Source: an uncultured Pelagibacteraceae bacterium (GTDB taxonomy: Bacteria > Pseudomonadota > Alphaproteobacteria > Pelagibacterales > Pelagibacteraceae). From it: a stretch of DNA of 64,000 nucleotides. Position 1 is the first letter of the stretch. Every line of letters starts with the position of its first letter. The stretch covers positions 94,038 to 158,037 of the forward strand of contig CACLTL010000003.1 of NCBI GenBank assembly GCA_902609855.1, read 5' to 3'. A program made the translations under genes and the position numbers. The notes below the pieces were generated by a model. That model searched no databases. It was given only the letters and a program-made list of their open reading frames with translations, and was not told the DNA's origin. Positions 25,182 through 34,085 of the stretch are shown here, piece by piece.

Positions 25182-27502
25182 GTTTTTCTTCTGTAATTTA
25201 AATAACCAACTATAAATAAAAAAATAAGAGCAAAAGGGTAAACGATAGCTTTATTCGGTCTTTCGGGGTTTTCAATTTTAAAATTACTAATGATATCACC
25301 CATTTGAATACCAGATTTTTTTGCCTCCCCTTTCCAATTTAATTTATCTACAGTGAGTTGATCATTCTGATCTACTAATGTCACTCCATATTCTTCTAAA
25401 TTATAATCATTTTCAAATTTTCCTTTATCAATTACGAATAATTTATATCTTTCTCCATATTCGGTTACTCGAGTAACCTTAATGTGAACTTCTTTTGAAG
25501 GATCGAAAGATAAATTTTGAATAACTTCTGATGAAAGTTTTTGTTCGTTAAATTTTGGATAAAATTTACCTAAAACATAGTCTGGGGCTAAAAAAGATAA
25601 AGATATAATCAAGAAAGCTATAGTCTCATACCATTTTAATTTATTTATGAACCATTGTTGTGTTGCTGCAGTGAAAACTAAAATACCTATTAATGAAGTG
25701 ACTATTACCAATAATGCTTGCCAGATACTGTCTACTCCAATTAATAAAAGTTCATGGTTAAATAAGAAGACGATCGGTAAAATTCCTGTTCTTAAACTAT
25801 ACCAAATAGCTTGGAGTCCTGTTCTTAAAGGATCTCCACCAGAAATTGCTGCTGCTGCATAAGACGCTAAACCAACAGGAGGAGTTACATCGGCCATCAG
25901 TCCAAAATAAAATACGAATAAGTGAACAGCAATTAATGGAAAAATAAAGCCTGAAGCATTTCCAACGTCTACTAAAACAGTGGCCATTAGTGAAGCCACT
26001 ACGACATAGTTTGCAGTTGTGGGAAGACCCATTCCAAGAAGTAAACAAAGAATAATAGTTAATAAAATTAATATTATTACATTATCTCTTGCTATTGTTT
26101 CGATGACTATAATTAAATTAGTACTTAATCCTGTTGAACCAACCGCTCCTACTATTATACCTGCAGTAGCAATCGCAATTCCAACTCCCACCATGTTAAT
26201 TGCTCCTTTTTGGAGCCCAACAATTGTTTGGTTCCACCACTCGATTAAGCCAGTTTTATAATTAGAGTTTTTAATTATACGATTTATCAAATTCACTAAG
26301 ATCAAAGAAATGGTTGCGTAAAAAATTGAAAAACCTGCTGTGTATCTCATGTAAACAAGTAAAAAAATTAGAACAAAAATTGGTATTAGAAAATGTAATC
26401 CAGATAAAAAAGTATTCTTAAGATGTGGAACGTCTGCATCATCCATTCCTTTAAGTCCTAATTTAAGAGCCTCTAGATGAGATATATAAAATAAAGCAAT
26501 ATATGAGATGATAGCTGGTAAAAAAGCATGTTTGACAACTTCAAAATAAGTAACACCGATAAAGCTTGCCATAACGAAAGCTGCTGCTCCCATAACTGGC
26601 GGCATAATTTGACCATTAACAGATGATGAAACTTCAATTGCTCCTGCTTTCTCTTGAGAGAAACCAGTTTTTTTCATTATAGGAATGGTAAAAGTTCCTG
26701 TTGTGACTGTATTTGCTATTGAGGAGCCTGAAATCATACCTGTCATTCCAGATCCTAAAATAGCAGCCTTAGCTGGGCCTCCTCGCATCTTGCCCACCAT
26801 TGCGAAAGCTAAATCTAAAAAATATTTTCCTCCACCTGCTGTTTCTAACAATGCTCCAAAAAGAACAAATAAAAATATGAAATCAACAGATACGCCTATA
26901 GGTATTCCAAAAATAGCTTCTTGATCAAACCATTGGAAGCCAACTAGTCTTTTAACAGATAGACCACCGTGAGAAATAATATCTGGCGCATATTTACCAA
27001 AATAAGAAAATAAAAGAAAACAGATAGCAATTATTACTAATGGTAATCCGATAGCTCTTCTTGTGGCCTCTAAAAGTATTAAAATACCTGTTGCACCAAT
27101 AATAAGCTCTACAGGAACTCTAAATCCGAATATCTCTTTAACTAAAAGTATCCCGCCCCTATTAACAAGATCGTCATAAAAAAAATAAATATAAAGACAA
27201 CAGAATGCAGCGACAATACTTATAAGAATATCAAAAACTGAGATTTTCTTTCCTCGTACAACAGGAAAGATTAAAAATGTTAGTGTGAGTGCGAAACCTA
27301 AATGTATTGCTCTAGCAGGTAAGCCTTTGAACATTCCAAAGTTAAACCAAAAAGGAAAAGGTGAGGCATACCAAAGTTGAAATAGTGTCCAAATAATTGC
27401 TATTCCAAAAACTATTTTTAAATGGATGCCTGATAAATTTCTAGTAGGAGAAATATCTTCTTGAATTTTGTCTTTAATCTTACTTTGAATTGTTTGATTC
27501 AT
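25178..27502 (-). CDS. TRAP transporter fused permease (DctQ-DctM type, TAXI group)
   Basis: The 774-residue inner-membrane protein combines the small and large TRAP permease subunits, as usual for TAXI-type systems. It has many hydrophobic segments; the large-subunit signatures include GSGMTGMISGSSIANTVTTG and MGLPTTANYVVVASLM. The last 170 residues include a soluble segment with a PDZ-like stretch (LNWKGEAKKSGIQMGDIISN) before a final membrane helix, resembling the C-terminal DUF3394 domain known in such permeases. It uses an ion gradient with the binding protein encoded directly upstream (27580). A terminator hairpin separates the two genes. Confidence 0.92.
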   Translation of the reverse strand: MNQTIQSKIKDKIQEDISPTRNLSGIHLKIVFGIAIIWTLFQLWYASPFPFWFNFGMFKGLPARAIHLGFALTLTFLIFPVVRGKKISVFDILISIVAAFCCLYIYFFYDDLVNRGGILLVKEIFGFRVPVELIIGATGILILLEATRRAIGLPLVIIAICFLLFSYFGKYAPDIISHGGLSVKRLVGFQWFDQEAIFGIPIGVSVDFIFLFVLFGALLETAGGGKYFLDLAFAMVGKMRGGPAKAAILGSGMTGMISGSSIANTVTTGTFTIPIMKKTGFSQEKAGAIEVSSSVNGQIMPPVMGAAAFVMASFIGVTYFEVVKHAFLPAIISYIALFYISHLEALKLGLKGMDDADVPHLKNTFLSGLHFLIPIFVLIFLLVYMRYTAGFSIFYATISLILVNLINRIIKNSNYKTGLIEWWNQTIVGLQKGAINMVGVGIAIATAGIIVGAVGSTGLSTNLIIVIETIARDNVIILILLTIILCLLLGMGLPTTANYVVVASLMATVLVDVGNASGFIFPLIAVHLFVFYFGLMADVTPPVGLASYAAAAISGGDPLRTGLQAIWYSLRTGILPIVFLFNHELLLIGVDSIWQALLVIVTSLIGILVFTAATQQWFINKLKWYETIAFLIISLSFLAPDYVLGKFYPKFNEQKLSSEVIQNLSFDPSKEVHIKVTRVTEYGERYKLFVIDKGKFENDYNLEEYGVTLVDQNDQLTVDKLNWKGEAKKSGIQMGDIISNFKIENPERPNKAIVYPFALIFLFIVGYLNYRRKT

Positions 27503-27528
27503 TGCACTTAAGATACATTATTCTAAAA

Positions 27529-27559
27529 AAAAAGGCCCAAGAAATATTGGGCCTTTTTT
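27529..27559 (-). terminator. Intercistronic terminator between TAXI binding protein and permease genes
   Basis: GGCCCAA (27534-27540) and TTGGGCC (27547-27553) form a 7-bp stem with a 6-nt loop, flanked by A and T runs that extend the helix and give a U-tract on either strand. On the minus strand it falls 20 bp after the binding-protein stop and 26 bp before the permease start, so it probably reduces permease expression relative to the binding protein. Confidence 0.8.
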
Positions 27560-27579
27560 AATTAAACTAAAAAGTTGAA

Positions 27580-28584
27580 TTACATTAATCCAGCTTCTTT
27601 GTAGTACTTAATTGCACCTGGGTGTAATGGAGCCGATAAACCATCAGCTATCATATTTTTCTTTTCCAGAGGTCCAAAAGCTGGGTGTTGAGCTCTGAAG
27701 TCATCAAAGTTCTCCATTACCGCTTTTGTTACTAAGTATACAAGTTCTTCAGAAACATCTGCGCTTGTCACAACTGTAGCTTTTACACCAAACGTTGTAG
27801 CGTCTTTTTTCTGATTTGAATAAGTTCCTTTTGGAATTACAGCTTTTGCATAGTAGTCAGCTCCATCAATTAAGCCTTGAACTGGTGCGCCAGTTAAATT
27901 GATTGGGCTAGCTTTTGCTTTACAAGTAGCTGCTTGCTCCATAGCTCCATTAGGAAATCCAACTGAATATCCAAATGCATCTATTTTACCATCGCAAAGA
28001 GCTTTAACTTGTTCAGATGAAGTAAGTTCTGTAGTTGCTTTGAACATGCTCATATCTGCTCCCATTGCTTTCATTAGTTCTTCCATAGTTCCTCTTTGAC
28101 CAGAACCAGGGTTACCAATGTTTACTGTTTTTCCTTTTAGGCCTTTGAAATTTTTAATTCCAGATTTTTTACTAGCCCAAATTTGGAAAGGCTCGTTATG
28201 AACAGAAAATACAGCTCTTAAATTGCTAAACTGTTTTCCTTCCCATTTGCTCGAACCATTGTAAGCATGATACTGCCAGTCTGACTGGGCAACACCAAAT
28301 TGAAACTCACCATCTTTGATTTGTCCAATATTATAGTTTGAACCACCTGTTGAAGGTGCAGTACATCTATATGCTTTAGCTGTACCTTTTTTTCTACCAT
28401 GATCAGCACTTATTGCTGACTTGTGTAACATTTTACAGATAGCGTTACCTGTTTGGAAATAAACTCCAGTAGGTCCACCTGTTCCTATTGTAAAGAACTC
28501 TGCTGATTTTGCGATCGAAGTAATAGGGCTTGAAAAAGCAAACATTACTAGTACCGCTGAAATCAATGACGTCATTTTTTTCAT
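27580..28584 (-). CDS. TAXI-family TRAP transporter solute-binding protein
   Basis: The 334-residue periplasmic protein begins with a signal peptide (about 1-28, MKKMTSLISAVLVMFAFSS) followed by FFTIGTGGPTGVYFQTGNAI, the hallmark N-terminus of TAXI binding proteins. The middle has GLKGKTVNIGNPGSGQRGTM, also typical. Such proteins deliver organic acids or amino acids to the fused permease; ligand cannot be named. A strong Shine-Dalgarno sequence (AGAGGAG) lies 7 nt before the ATG, unusual in this window, which suggests high expression. Confidence 0.93.
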   Translation of the reverse strand: MKKMTSLISAVLVMFAFSSPITSIAKSAEFFTIGTGGPTGVYFQTGNAICKMLHKSAISADHGRKKGTAKAYRCTAPSTGGSNYNIGQIKDGEFQFGVAQSDWQYHAYNGSSKWEGKQFSNLRAVFSVHNEPFQIWASKKSGIKNFKGLKGKTVNIGNPGSGQRGTMEELMKAMGADMSMFKATTELTSSEQVKALCDGKIDAFGYSVGFPNGAMEQAATCKAKASPINLTGAPVQGLIDGADYYAKAVIPKGTYSNQKKDATTFGVKATVVTSADVSEELVYLVTKAVMENFDDFRAQHPAFGPLEKKNMIADGLSAPLHPGAIKYYKEAGLM

Positions 28585-28610
28585 GTGTACTCCTCTTGTT
28601 ATAATAATTA

Positions 28611-28639
28611 ATTTAACTATGTTATTGAATGTAGGTCAA
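28611..28639 (-). promoter_or_regulatory. Candidate promoter of the TAXI binding-protein gene
   Basis: On the minus strand TTGACC (28634-28639) and TTAAAT (28611-28616) are separated by 17 nt, 26 bp before the ATG. It fits the 63-bp spacer behind the aminotransferase gene and, with the strong Shine-Dalgarno sequence, would let the transporter be expressed independently of that gene. Confidence 0.45.
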
Positions 28640-28647
28640 AGAGAATC

Positions 28648-29886
28648 TTATAAATTTTTGGCCCAATTTGATAATTTATTTACGCCTTCAACTACATTTG
28701 GGGCGTACTTTTTAATCATCTCATCATCTATCATCTTACAATTTGTTACGTTTCTAAAAAATTCTATTCCATCAAAATCGGTATAACTTAATCTTGTTAG
28801 CATTTTTTTTGGTGAAAAACCAAAGTCTGAGCCCGGCAACATTGCTACTCCAGTTTCACTAAGAATTGTCTCACATAGCTTAGCAGAAGTTTTGTATTTT
28901 TTATTCTTAAATTCAGGCATTAAGTAAAATGCTCCTTGAGGGGGAGCTATTAATATCTTATTCGATTTAAGATTATTATAAACGTAATTACCTACTGCTT
29001 TCAAAATCGCTCTAACTTTAAGTTTATATAAGTCATGTTCTTGAGCATAAGCTTCTACAGACGCATATTGTGTAGGCGTATTAACTGTTGAATAAGATTC
29101 ACTTGCAAGAGATTTTAAACTTTTTAAAAATTCAGTTAGCTTTTTTGGAACAGCTAGAAAACCTAACCTCCAACCTCCAGCCCCACACCATTTACTCAAA
29201 CCTCCAGTTATAAAGGTTAATTCAGGATAAAATTTAGAAATAGAATTATATTTATTTGAAAAAGTAAGGTCAGTATAAATTTCATCCGACAAAATCATAA
29301 TTTTATTTTTTTTTGCTACTTTAGCTAATTCTTCCAAATTGTCACAAATTACACCTGAAGGATTATTTGGTGAATTAAGAATTAAAATAAGATTTTTATT
29401 TTTTCCAATAGATCTAATTTTTTTTTCTAATTCTTTTCCGGTTGGAAACCAATTATTACTTCTTGAAGTTTCTAACCAGTGAACTTTATTTGAACCTATT
29501 TCTGCTTGGGGTTCGTATGAGACCCAACCTGGAGCTGGTATTATTATTTCTCCATTAAATGCAATATGAATAAGTAACATTGCTTCTTTCGAGCCAGGTG
29601 TTATTAATATATTTTCTTTTGGATAATCATTTCCTGTTCTTTTTAACAAGTATTTTGAAATATTTTCTCTTAATTCAGGTAAACCTTGAATTGGTAAATA
29701 TTCTTTTCTATGGGCATTTTTTTTTAATGCTTCAACAATTTTTTCTGGTACTGGAAACGGTGATTGGCCAAAACCAAATTGAAATACTTTTTTTCCTTTA
29801 GAAATAAGTTCTTTGGACTTTTCGTTAATTACAAGTGTAGAAGATTCTTTAAGTTTAAGAATTTGCTTTTTTACTTTAGAAGTCAT
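28648..29886 (-). CDS. Class I/II pyridoxal-phosphate aminotransferase
   Basis: The 412-residue protein is a fold-type I aminotransferase. It has the N-terminal FGFGQSPFPVPEKIVEALKK segment, ILNSPNNPSGVICDN (Asn that contacts the cofactor), SDEIYTDLTF (Asp/Tyr pair) and the lysine motif FITGGLSKWCGAGGWRLGFL, where the Lys forms the Schiff base. The family includes aspartate and aromatic transaminases; amino-donor specificity is not clear. It is followed on the same strand by the TAXI-TRAP genes. Confidence 0.88.
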   Translation of the reverse strand: MTSKVKKQILKLKESSTLVINEKSKELISKGKKVFQFGFGQSPFPVPEKIVEALKKNAHRKEYLPIQGLPELRENISKYLLKRTGNDYPKENILITPGSKEAMLLIHIAFNGEIIIPAPGWVSYEPQAEIGSNKVHWLETSRSNNWFPTGKELEKKIRSIGKNKNLILILNSPNNPSGVICDNLEELAKVAKKNKIMILSDEIYTDLTFSNKYNSISKFYPELTFITGGLSKWCGAGGWRLGFLAVPKKLTEFLKSLKSLASESYSTVNTPTQYASVEAYAQEHDLYKLKVRAILKAVGNYVYNNLKSNKILIAPPQGAFYLMPEFKNKKYKTSAKLCETILSETGVAMLPGSDFGFSPKKMLTRLSYTDFDGIEFFRNVTNCKMIDDEMIKKYAPNVVEGVNKLSNWAKNL

Positions 29887-29901
29887 TTTTACTTTAAATT
29901 A

Positions 29902-29931
29902 CCTATACGGGGACTGCCTATTAGAAGTCAA
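29902..29931 (-). promoter_or_regulatory. Candidate promoter of the aminotransferase gene
   Basis: On the minus strand TTGACT (29926-29931) and TATAGG (29902-29907) are separated by 18 nt and lie 16 bp before the ATG at 29886. The 156-bp divergent spacer also has TTGTTC-N16-TATAGT facing the helicase gene on the plus strand, ending about 27 bp before its ATG. Confidence 0.4.
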
Positions 29932-30042
29932 ATCAATTGTTAAAATTGGAACATTTGACAAAACGATTCGGTCATGTTTTAATCTTACTTTGTTCTCAAC
30001 TTTGATCTACATATAGTATAAAATAAAATATCTAACACAAAT

Positions 30043-32508
30043 ATGAATAGCAGCTCTTCAAAAATAATCGCTCTATTAGGACCAACTAACACTGGTAAAA
30101 CTTATGTGGCCATCGAAAAAATGTTGGAGTTTGAATCTGGAATATTTGGTTTGCCCTTAAGACTTCTGGCTAGAGAAGTTTACGACAAATGTGTCGATAA
30201 GGTTGGAGCAGAAAAAGTTGCTCTAATCACAGGAGAAGAAAAAATTATCCCAAGTTCGGCTTGCTATTTTATTTGCACAGTTGAGTCCATGCCTAAAGAT
30301 AAATTAGTTGATTTTGTAGCAATAGACGAAATACAGATGTGTGCCGATAGAGAAAGAGGTCATATTTTTACTGAAAGGCTATTGGAGTTACGTGGTGCAA
30401 AGTTAACCATGTTTCTTGGTTCTCAAGTTATGGCTAACATAATTAATGAATTGGTTAATAATGTTGTTTTTGAAAATAAAGAAAGGTACTCAAAATTAAC
30501 TTATTCGGGTATCAAAAAGATATCTAGATTAGAGAGAAAGGTTGCAATTATAGCTTTTTCTATTGAAGAAGTTTATGCAATAGCTGAATTAGTAAGAAGA
30601 CAAAAAGGTGGTGCAGCTGTAATAATGGGATCTTTAAGTCCTAAAACAAGAAATTCCCAAGTTGGTCTCTATCAATCAGGTGATGTGGATTATTTAATTG
30701 CAACAGATGCAATTGGAATGGGTTTAAATATGGATATTAATGAAATTTATTTTTCAAATTTAAAAAAATTTGATGGAAAAAAAACCAGAAGACTGAATCT
30801 AATTGAAATGTCACAAATTGCTGGTCGTGCTGGACGATATAAAAATGATGGCGGTTTTGGAACTACTGGGGATTGTGAAACACTAAATTCAGATGAGATA
30901 GAAAAGATCGAAAAACATCAATTACCAGAAACTAAAACCATTTATTGGAGAAATTCAGAATTAAATTTTGAAAACCCTGAAAGTTTAATTGCTACTTTAG
31001 AGCTTAAACCATCAAAAAAAAATCTTTTGAGAACAAATGACTCACTCGATGAAAGTGTTTTAAGGTTTTTTTTAAAAAAAGGAGCTAATAATATTATTTA
31101 TCACAAAAATTTAGAACTTTTATGGGAATGCTGCCAAATACCTGACTTTGAGAAAAAAGCCTACGGTCAGCACATAAATATTATTGACAAAGTGTTTCAA
31201 TTTCTTTCTACAAGAAAAAAAAGAATACCTAGCACATTTATGAAGGAACAGCTCAAAGGTTTGGAAAAAGACCATGGTAATGTTGATCTTCTCTCACATA
31301 GACTGTCTAATGTCCGAACATGGTCATATGTAGCAAACAAAAAAAATTGGGTAGAAAATTCAGATTACTGGGTTCAGCTCACAAAAAGTATTGAGGATAA
31401 ATTATCTGATAAATTACATGATGAGTTAACAAAAAGTTTTATTGACAAAAAGATAAGTATTTTATCAAGAGGATTAAAACAAGACCTAATTTTAAATACA
31501 CAAATTAACGATGATAACAAGATTCACATTAACGGACAGTTAATTGGTGAACTCAAAGGTTTAAAATTTTTAATTGAGGTGACCTCTAAAACTTTGGATA
31601 CAGATATAAAATCAATGAAAAAAGCTGCTAGAAAAGGTGTAGAAAAAGAACTTATAAAAAGAGTTGATAAAATTTTAAGTGCGGAGGATATAGAAATTAG
31701 TAAAGATGGTAAAATTATTTGGAAAAACAATCCAATAGCAAGATTAAAAAAGGGGAGTAATTACCTAAATCCGGACATTGATATTATTGCTGACGATTCT
31801 TTAAGTGAGGAGGCTAAATCTAAATTAAATCTTTTTTTACATAAGTGGTTAACAAATCATATACATGAAGTTTTAGGAGACCTGATCAAATTAACACAAC
31901 ACCAAATTAATAATCAATACTTGAGAGGCTTAGTATTCCAGTTATATGAGAATAATGGAGTCATTAAAAGAAGTGAGGTTGATAAAATTGTAAAATCAAT
32001 TCCAATAGAAGAAAGAAAAAAATTATGGGGAATGGGAATAAAGATTGGAAGGTATCACATTTACCTTCCTAAAATGCTTAAACCCAAAGCAGTCGAATTT
32101 CGAATAGGATTGTGGAAAATATTTCATAATCTTTCAGATAAAAACACTATTCCTAAATCAGGATTAAATTTTGTTACTGGGACAAATTTAGAAAAAAATT
32201 TTCTGTTGTTATGTGGATTTGAAAAATTCAGAGAGTTTTTTGTAAGAATTGATATTCTTGAAAAATTATTCTTAAAAATAATTGAAAACACGAAAGATAA
32301 AAAGTTTAAAATAAATGCTGAAATGATGAATTTACTAGGCTGTTCCAAGGACAATTTTTATAAATTAATGAATTATATGAATTATAAAAAGGATAAAACA
32401 GCTGATACTTATATTTTTAAAGGAGAAAAAAAGAAAAAAGAGAAAATAATACGGTTTGACAAAAAGGAAAATCCATTTAATAAGCTTCTTTCTTTAAATA
32501 TTAAATAA
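30043..32508 (+). CDS. SUV3-like DExH helicase
   Basis: The 821-residue protein resembles the mitochondrial RNA helicase SUV3 and its alphaproteobacterial relatives. Walker A is LLGPTNTGKTY (Lys19), Walker B is the DEIQ box in FVAIDEIQMCADRERGH, motif V lies in LIATDAIGMGLNMDI and motif VI is MSQIAGRAGRYKNDGG. After the two RecA domains come about 500 residues of helical and basic sequence, ending in a Lys-rich tail. In mitochondria the relative unwinds RNA for degradation; the bacterial role is not well defined. It heads an operon with a TerB-like protein, FdxA and CarD, all in tight spacing. Confidence 0.88.
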   Translation: MNSSSSKIIALLGPTNTGKTYVAIEKMLEFESGIFGLPLRLLAREVYDKCVDKVGAEKVALITGEEKIIPSSACYFICTVESMPKDKLVDFVAIDEIQMCADRERGHIFTERLLELRGAKLTMFLGSQVMANIINELVNNVVFENKERYSKLTYSGIKKISRLERKVAIIAFSIEEVYAIAELVRRQKGGAAVIMGSLSPKTRNSQVGLYQSGDVDYLIATDAIGMGLNMDINEIYFSNLKKFDGKKTRRLNLIEMSQIAGRAGRYKNDGGFGTTGDCETLNSDEIEKIEKHQLPETKTIYWRNSELNFENPESLIATLELKPSKKNLLRTNDSLDESVLRFFLKKGANNIIYHKNLELLWECCQIPDFEKKAYGQHINIIDKVFQFLSTRKKRIPSTFMKEQLKGLEKDHGNVDLLSHRLSNVRTWSYVANKKNWVENSDYWVQLTKSIEDKLSDKLHDELTKSFIDKKISILSRGLKQDLILNTQINDDNKIHINGQLIGELKGLKFLIEVTSKTLDTDIKSMKKAARKGVEKELIKRVDKILSAEDIEISKDGKIIWKNNPIARLKKGSNYLNPDIDIIADDSLSEEAKSKLNLFLHKWLTNHIHEVLGDLIKLTQHQINNQYLRGLVFQLYENNGVIKRSEVDKIVKSIPIEERKKLWGMGIKIGRYHIYLPKMLKPKAVEFRIGLWKIFHNLSDKNTIPKSGLNFVTGTNLEKNFLLLCGFEKFREFFVRIDILEKLFLKIIENTKDKKFKINAEMMNLLGCSKDNFYKLMNYMNYKKDKTADTYIFKGEKKKKEKIIRFDKKENPFNKLLSLNIK

Positions 32509-32898
32509 ATGAGTAAATTAGATAAAGAGAGTGTTATTGGTATTTCTGCATTACTTGTGCATGCTGCAAACATAGATGAAATATATTCTGATCACGAGAA
32601 AGATTTGATAAGAAATTTTATAAAATCTTATTTAAAAGAAGATGATGCAAATGAAATTTTAAAAAAAGCAGAAACAATAGAAAATAATTCAAATCAATTA
32701 CTTAACTACACAAATATAATTAAAGAAAATTCTATTGAGATTAAAAAAGATATTATTGAACATCTTTGGAAAGTAATTATTTCTGACAATACTGTAGATC
32801 AGTACGAATCTAATTTGATGCGTAGAATTTGTGGTCTTATATATTTTCCTGATAAAGAATGTGGTGAAATAAAACTTAAATTAGAAAATAATAAATGA
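32509..32898 (+). CDS. TerB-like helical protein
   Basis: The 129-residue, acidic, mainly helical protein starts in the base after the helicase stop. The pattern [20 protein letters not shown] and the later [20 protein letters not shown] match the TerB/TerB-like (tellurite resistance, co-chaperone DjlA N-terminal) fold, in which two similar acidic helical repeats bind metal. In SAR11-type genomes such proteins are generally of unknown role. The stop overlaps the ferredoxin start by 4 bp (ATGA). Confidence 0.72.
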   Translation: MSKLDKESVIGISALLVHAANIDEIYSDHEKDLIRNFIKSYLKEDDANEILKKAETIENNSNQLLNYTNIIKENSIEIKKDIIEHLWKVIISDNTVDQYESNLMRRICGLIYFPDKECGEIKLKLENNK

Positions 32899-33236
32899 CA
32901 TATATTGTTAAAGATGAATGCATAAAATGTAAACTGACGGACTGTGTGGAGGTTTGTCCGGTAGATTGTTTTTACGAAGGTGAAAATATGCTTGTGATTA
33001 ATCCTGATGAATGTATTGATTGTGGTGTATGTGAACCTGAATGTCCAATAGATGCAATTAAGCCCGATACAGACGAAAGCATTCCTGATATGGAAAAATG
33101 GTTGTTGCTAAACAAAAAGTTTTCTGCAAAATGGCCTAATATTTCAAAAAAAAAAGAACCGATGCCAGATCATGAAAAATTTAAAGAAATAAAAAATAAA
33201 TATGATAAACATTTCTCTGAAAAACCTGGAAAATAA
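32895..33236 (+). CDS. fdxA: Ferredoxin FdxA, 3Fe-4S/4Fe-4S type
   Basis: This soluble seven-iron ferredoxin carries electrons at low potential. The 113-residue length and cysteine spacing are typical: Cys9, Cys12, Cys17, Cys21 and Cys25, then Cys40, Cys43, Cys46 and Cys50 in [16 protein letters not shown], followed by the usual C-terminal extension with [16 protein letters not shown]. In alphaproteobacteria fdxA commonly lies directly before carD and after the SUV3-like helicase, as here, so the arrangement is conserved, though the functional link is unclear. Confidence 0.95.
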   Translation: MTYIVKDECIKCKLTDCVEVCPVDCFYEGENMLVINPDECIDCGVCEPECPIDAIKPDTDESIPDMEKWLLLNKKFSAKWPNISKKKEPMPDHEKFKEIKNKYDKHFSEKPGK

Positions 33237-33238
33237 AT

Positions 33239-33913
33239 ATGCCTAAAAAGAAAAAAGTAAAAAAAACAAAAAAATTAAAAAAAGTTAAAAAAACAAAAAT
33301 CATTAGTAAGGCAAAATCATCTGCAAAATTTGTTGAAAAAAAAGGTAATATTTCTGGTCCTGAAGAAAAACCGGAAATTAAAAAAATCAAAAAACAACCT
33401 ACAGAGAAACGGATCTATAATTTAAAAGACTTCGTAGTTTATCCAAAGCATGGTGTTGGTCAAATCATAGCAATTGAAAAAGCTAGCATTGGTGAAATTG
33501 AAATACAGTTTTATAAAATCCTTGTAGAAAAGGAAAAATTAACTTTGACAGTTCCAATTAATCAACAATCTAAGCTTAGACCAATAGCTTCTATAAATCA
33601 GATAAACAAATGTACATCTATATTGAAAACGAAGCCAAAGATTAAAAGAACAATGTGGAGTAGAAGAGCTCAAGAATATGATCAAAAAATTAATTCTGGA
33701 AAGATTTATGAGTTAGCAGAAGTAGTAAAAGATTTGAACAAAAATACTGATATTATAGCAGATCAGTCTTATTCAGAAAGACAACTATTTGAAAAAGCTT
33801 ACGAAAGATTAAAGTCTGAATTTGAGGCAGTTCTAAAAATTAGTTCAGAGGAAGTGCAAAAAAAAATGGATAAGGCTTTAGGAAGAATAAATATTTCTGA
33901 AAACGTTCAATAA
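33239..33913 (+). CDS. carD: CarD family transcriptional regulator with Lys-rich N-terminal tail
   Basis: CarD/CdnL proteins bind the RNA polymerase beta subunit and stabilise open promoter complexes, notably at rRNA promoters. The 224-residue protein has a basic tail of about 60 residues (starts MPKKKKVKKTKKLKKVKK) before the CarD domain (about 60-130, DFVVYPKHGVGQIIAIEK) and a C-terminal helical DNA-binding region. The gene is two bases behind fdxA and ends at a hairpin shared with the convergent mini-gene. The long lysine tail is unusual and might be a non-specific nucleic-acid binder. Confidence 0.9.
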   Translation: MPKKKKVKKTKKLKKVKKTKIISKAKSSAKFVEKKGNISGPEEKPEIKKIKKQPTEKRIYNLKDFVVYPKHGVGQIIAIEKASIGEIEIQFYKILVEKEKLTLTVPINQQSKLRPIASINQINKCTSILKTKPKIKRTMWSRRAQEYDQKINSGKIYELAEVVKDLNKNTDIIADQSYSERQLFEKAYERLKSEFEAVLKISSEEVQKKMDKALGRINISENVQ

Positions 33914-33949
33914 AAAACGCCCTCTTTAAAAAAATTAAAAAGGGCGTTT
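33912..33949 (-). terminator. Terminator shared by carD and the basic mini-gene
   Basis: AAACGCCCT (33915-33923) and AGGGCGTTT (33941-33949) form a 9-bp stem around a 17-nt A/T-rich loop. On the minus strand the stem is followed by six T residues, a good intrinsic terminator for the mini-gene that ends at 33964. On the plus strand it lies directly after carD, but the U-tract there is only the three T residues of the arm. Confidence 0.8.
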
Positions 33950-33963
33950 AGGTAAAGAGAAAA

Positions 33964-34035
33964 CTATCTTCTTCTTCTTCTTTTCTTTGCTTTCTTTTTA
34001 GTTTTCTTTTTAGCTTTTTTTCTTCTTTTAGCCAT
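33964..34035 (-). CDS. 23-residue Lys/Arg-rich mini-protein
   Basis: A 24-codon frame with full expression signals. The product has 11 Lys, 7 Arg, 3 Ala, 1 Thr and the start Met, beginning MAKRRKKAKKKTKKK and ending in five Arg; it has no acidic residue. The Shine-Dalgarno sequence GGGAG lies 6 nt before the ATG, among the best in this window. A promoter TTGACA-N17-TAATGT lies about 50 bp upstream and a clear intrinsic terminator 15 bp after the stop. It probably binds nucleic acid, ribosome or polyphosphate, but no family is known to me. It is too short for normal ORF calling. Confidence 0.7.
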   Translation of the reverse strand: MAKRRKKAKKKTKKKAKKRRRRR

Positions 34036-34085
34036 CTTTTCTCCCTGGTTATTAAACAAATCTTAATGATTCGTTTGTTAATTAA

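Noticed and set aside
25797..26048. 83-residue minus-strand frame rich in Cys, Ser and Trp
   Set aside because: Out-of-frame reading of the TRAP permease gene; the odd composition comes from the frame, not from a real small protein.
32509..32898. TerB-like gene as part of a tellurite/phage-defence ter cluster
   Set aside because: No terA, terC, terD or terE-type genes nearby; it sits in a conserved-looking helicase-ferredoxin-CarD operon.
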